From the NCBI GenBank assembly GCA_005779345.1, contig SXJQ01000153.1:1-6641 (forward strand): a stretch of DNA of 6,641 nt, in the 5' to 3' direction. Source of the DNA: Actinomycetota bacterium. GTDB lineage: Bacteria > Actinomycetota > Acidimicrobiia > IMCC26256 > PALSA-610. Position 1 is the first letter of the stretch, and every line of letters starts with the position of its first letter. Both the position numbers and the translations under genes were made by a program. The notes under the pieces were generated by a model, which saw only the letters and a list, made by a program, of their open reading frames with translations, had not been told where the DNA came from and did not search any database. Below are positions 6,195-6,641 of the stretch, in pieces.

Positions 6195-6285
6195 GGTGGC
6201 GAGCGTACCGAGGCCGGCAGGTCCGAGACGTCGCGAGCGGCCAGCGAGTGGAGGATCCCACCACCGCGGTGTCATGCTCGGGTCG
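6195..6285. other. Divergent intergenic region between nhaA and the phosphotransferase-like gene
   Basis: 91 bp expected to hold both promoters. For nhaA, TACGCT (6202-6207, minus) is a candidate -10. For the plus-strand gene, CATGCT (6273-6278) sits in the same relation to ATG 6286. A perfect 10-bp palindrome CACCGCGGTG lies at 6262-6271. No convincing -35 element is seen in either direction. Confidence 0.4.
6202..6207 (-). promoter_or_regulatory. nhaA: Putative -10 element (TACGCT) for leaderless nhaA
   Basis: TACGCT on the minus strand matches TANNNT and ends 7 nt before GTG 6194, so transcription would begin within about one base of the start codon. No Shine-Dalgarno sequence exists there. 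The same layout recurs at the response regulator, which supports the reading, but no -35 is visible. Confidence 0.38.
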
Positions 6286-6641
6286 ATGGCCCGTCTCGAC
6301 TCCGCTGCGCTCGCTCCCGCGGTGGCGCGATTCCTCGGTGTGGGTGTCGTGGTCGGCGAGACCCGTCGGGTGTCCGGTGGCGCGTCGCGCGAGACGTGGC
6401 TGTTCGACGCGACGAGCAGCGACGGCGTCACTCACGCGCTCGTGTTGCGCCGCGACCCCGGGGCGTTCGCGGGCCAGACCGATCGCGCGACCGAGTACGG
6501 CCTGCTTGCGGCGGCCGCGGCCGCCGGCGTTCCGGTACCGACGGTGCGCTTGCTGCTCGAACCCGGCGACAACCTCGGCTCTGGGTTCGTGATGGACCGC
6601 ATCGAGGGCGAGACGATCCCGCGCAAGATCCTGCGCGACGA
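6286..6641 (+). CDS. Aminoglycoside phosphotransferase-like (APH/ACAD10-type) kinase, 5' fragment cut by window edge
   Basis: 118 residues of the N-terminal lobe of a protein-kinase-like phosphotransferase. Seen: glycine-rich nucleotide loop R-V-S-G-G-A-S-R-E-T at 28-37, strand A-L-V-L-R-R-D-P at 51-58 where this subfamily often has Arg at the usual kinase Lys position, helix-C glutamate probably E70, G-V-P-V-P at 81-85 and hinge G-F-V-M-D-R-I-E-G-E-T at 100-110. The catalytic H-x-D region lies beyond the window. Many such proteins in Actinobacteria are not antibiotic-resistance enzymes but sit near acyl-CoA metabolism genes, like the kinase domain of human ACAD10; resistance should not be assumed. 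Start is ATG 6286, with in-frame ATG 6274 four codons earlier as the alternative. Neither has a well-placed Shine-Dalgarno (GGAGGA at 6250-6255 is too far away). Confidence 0.83.
   Translation, partial: MARLDSAALAPAVARFLGVGVVVGETRRVSGGASRETWLFDATSSDGVTHALVLRRDPGAFAGQTDRATEYGLLAAAAAAGVPVPTVRLLLEPGDNLGSGFVMDRIEGETIPRKILRD

Noticed and set aside
6195..6431. 79-residue N-terminal extension of NhaA
   Set aside because: It covers the divergent promoter region and the start of the phosphotransferase gene; NhaA homology begins after GTG 6194.
6248..6592. Plus-strand open frame at the right edge
   Set aside because: It is a different frame from the phosphotransferase-like protein, which has recognisable kinase motifs and runs off the window.

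Overview
The window is very GC-rich with strong G/C third-position bias. It uses GTG as well as ATG starts and shows two start codons that look leaderless. The proteins resemble those of high-GC Actinobacteria, and an acidimicrobial or mycobacterial-type lineage is my best guess; this is an inference without a database search. All eight genes are protein-coding. I see no RNA genes, insertion sequences, CRISPR arrays or phage genes.

Left third (1-2498), a lipid/small-molecule metabolism block. A 3'-truncated alpha-methylacyl-CoA racemase-type CoA-transferase family III gene (minus, 1-335) lies downstream of an SMP-30/gluconolactonase-type lactonase gene (minus, 443-1372). The 107-bp gap between them carries a plausible promoter overlapping an inverted repeat. 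Divergent from the lactonase is a 339-residue protein with a conserved G-F-G-x-R-D-H-S-W-G-x-R motif (plus, 1479-2498). It resembles the poorly characterised DUF7064/DUF7065, CrtC/AttH-like double-lipocalin proteins.

Middle and right (2538-6194), a four-gene minus-strand run, in transcription order: nhaA (Na+/H+ antiporter), an OmpR/PhoB-type response regulator, a HAMP-type sensor histidine kinase, and stand-alone ribB (3,4-dihydroxy-2-butanone 4-phosphate synthase). The nhaA to regulator gap is 11 bp, regulator and kinase overlap by ATGA, and ribB follows the kinase by 95 bp. ribB converges on the lipocalin-like gene with 39 bp between stop codons. The kinase has almost no extracytoplasmic domain, so its signal is probably sensed within the membrane or at the membrane interface. 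Its closeness to nhaA makes pH, Na+ or envelope stress a reasonable but untested guess.

Right edge (6286-6641): a 5' fragment of an aminoglycoside-phosphotransferase-like (APH/ACAD10-type) kinase, divergent from nhaA across 91 bp.

Most families here are known. The points most worth a second look are the altered pH-sensor position in NhaA (Lys where E. coli has His225), the nhaA/two-component linkage with a near-loopless kinase, the uncharacterised lipocalin-like protein beside a lactonase and a CoA racemase, the operator-like palindrome on a promoter, and the RibB that stops at the usual RibB-RibA junction. I found no clear evidence of a wholly new system.
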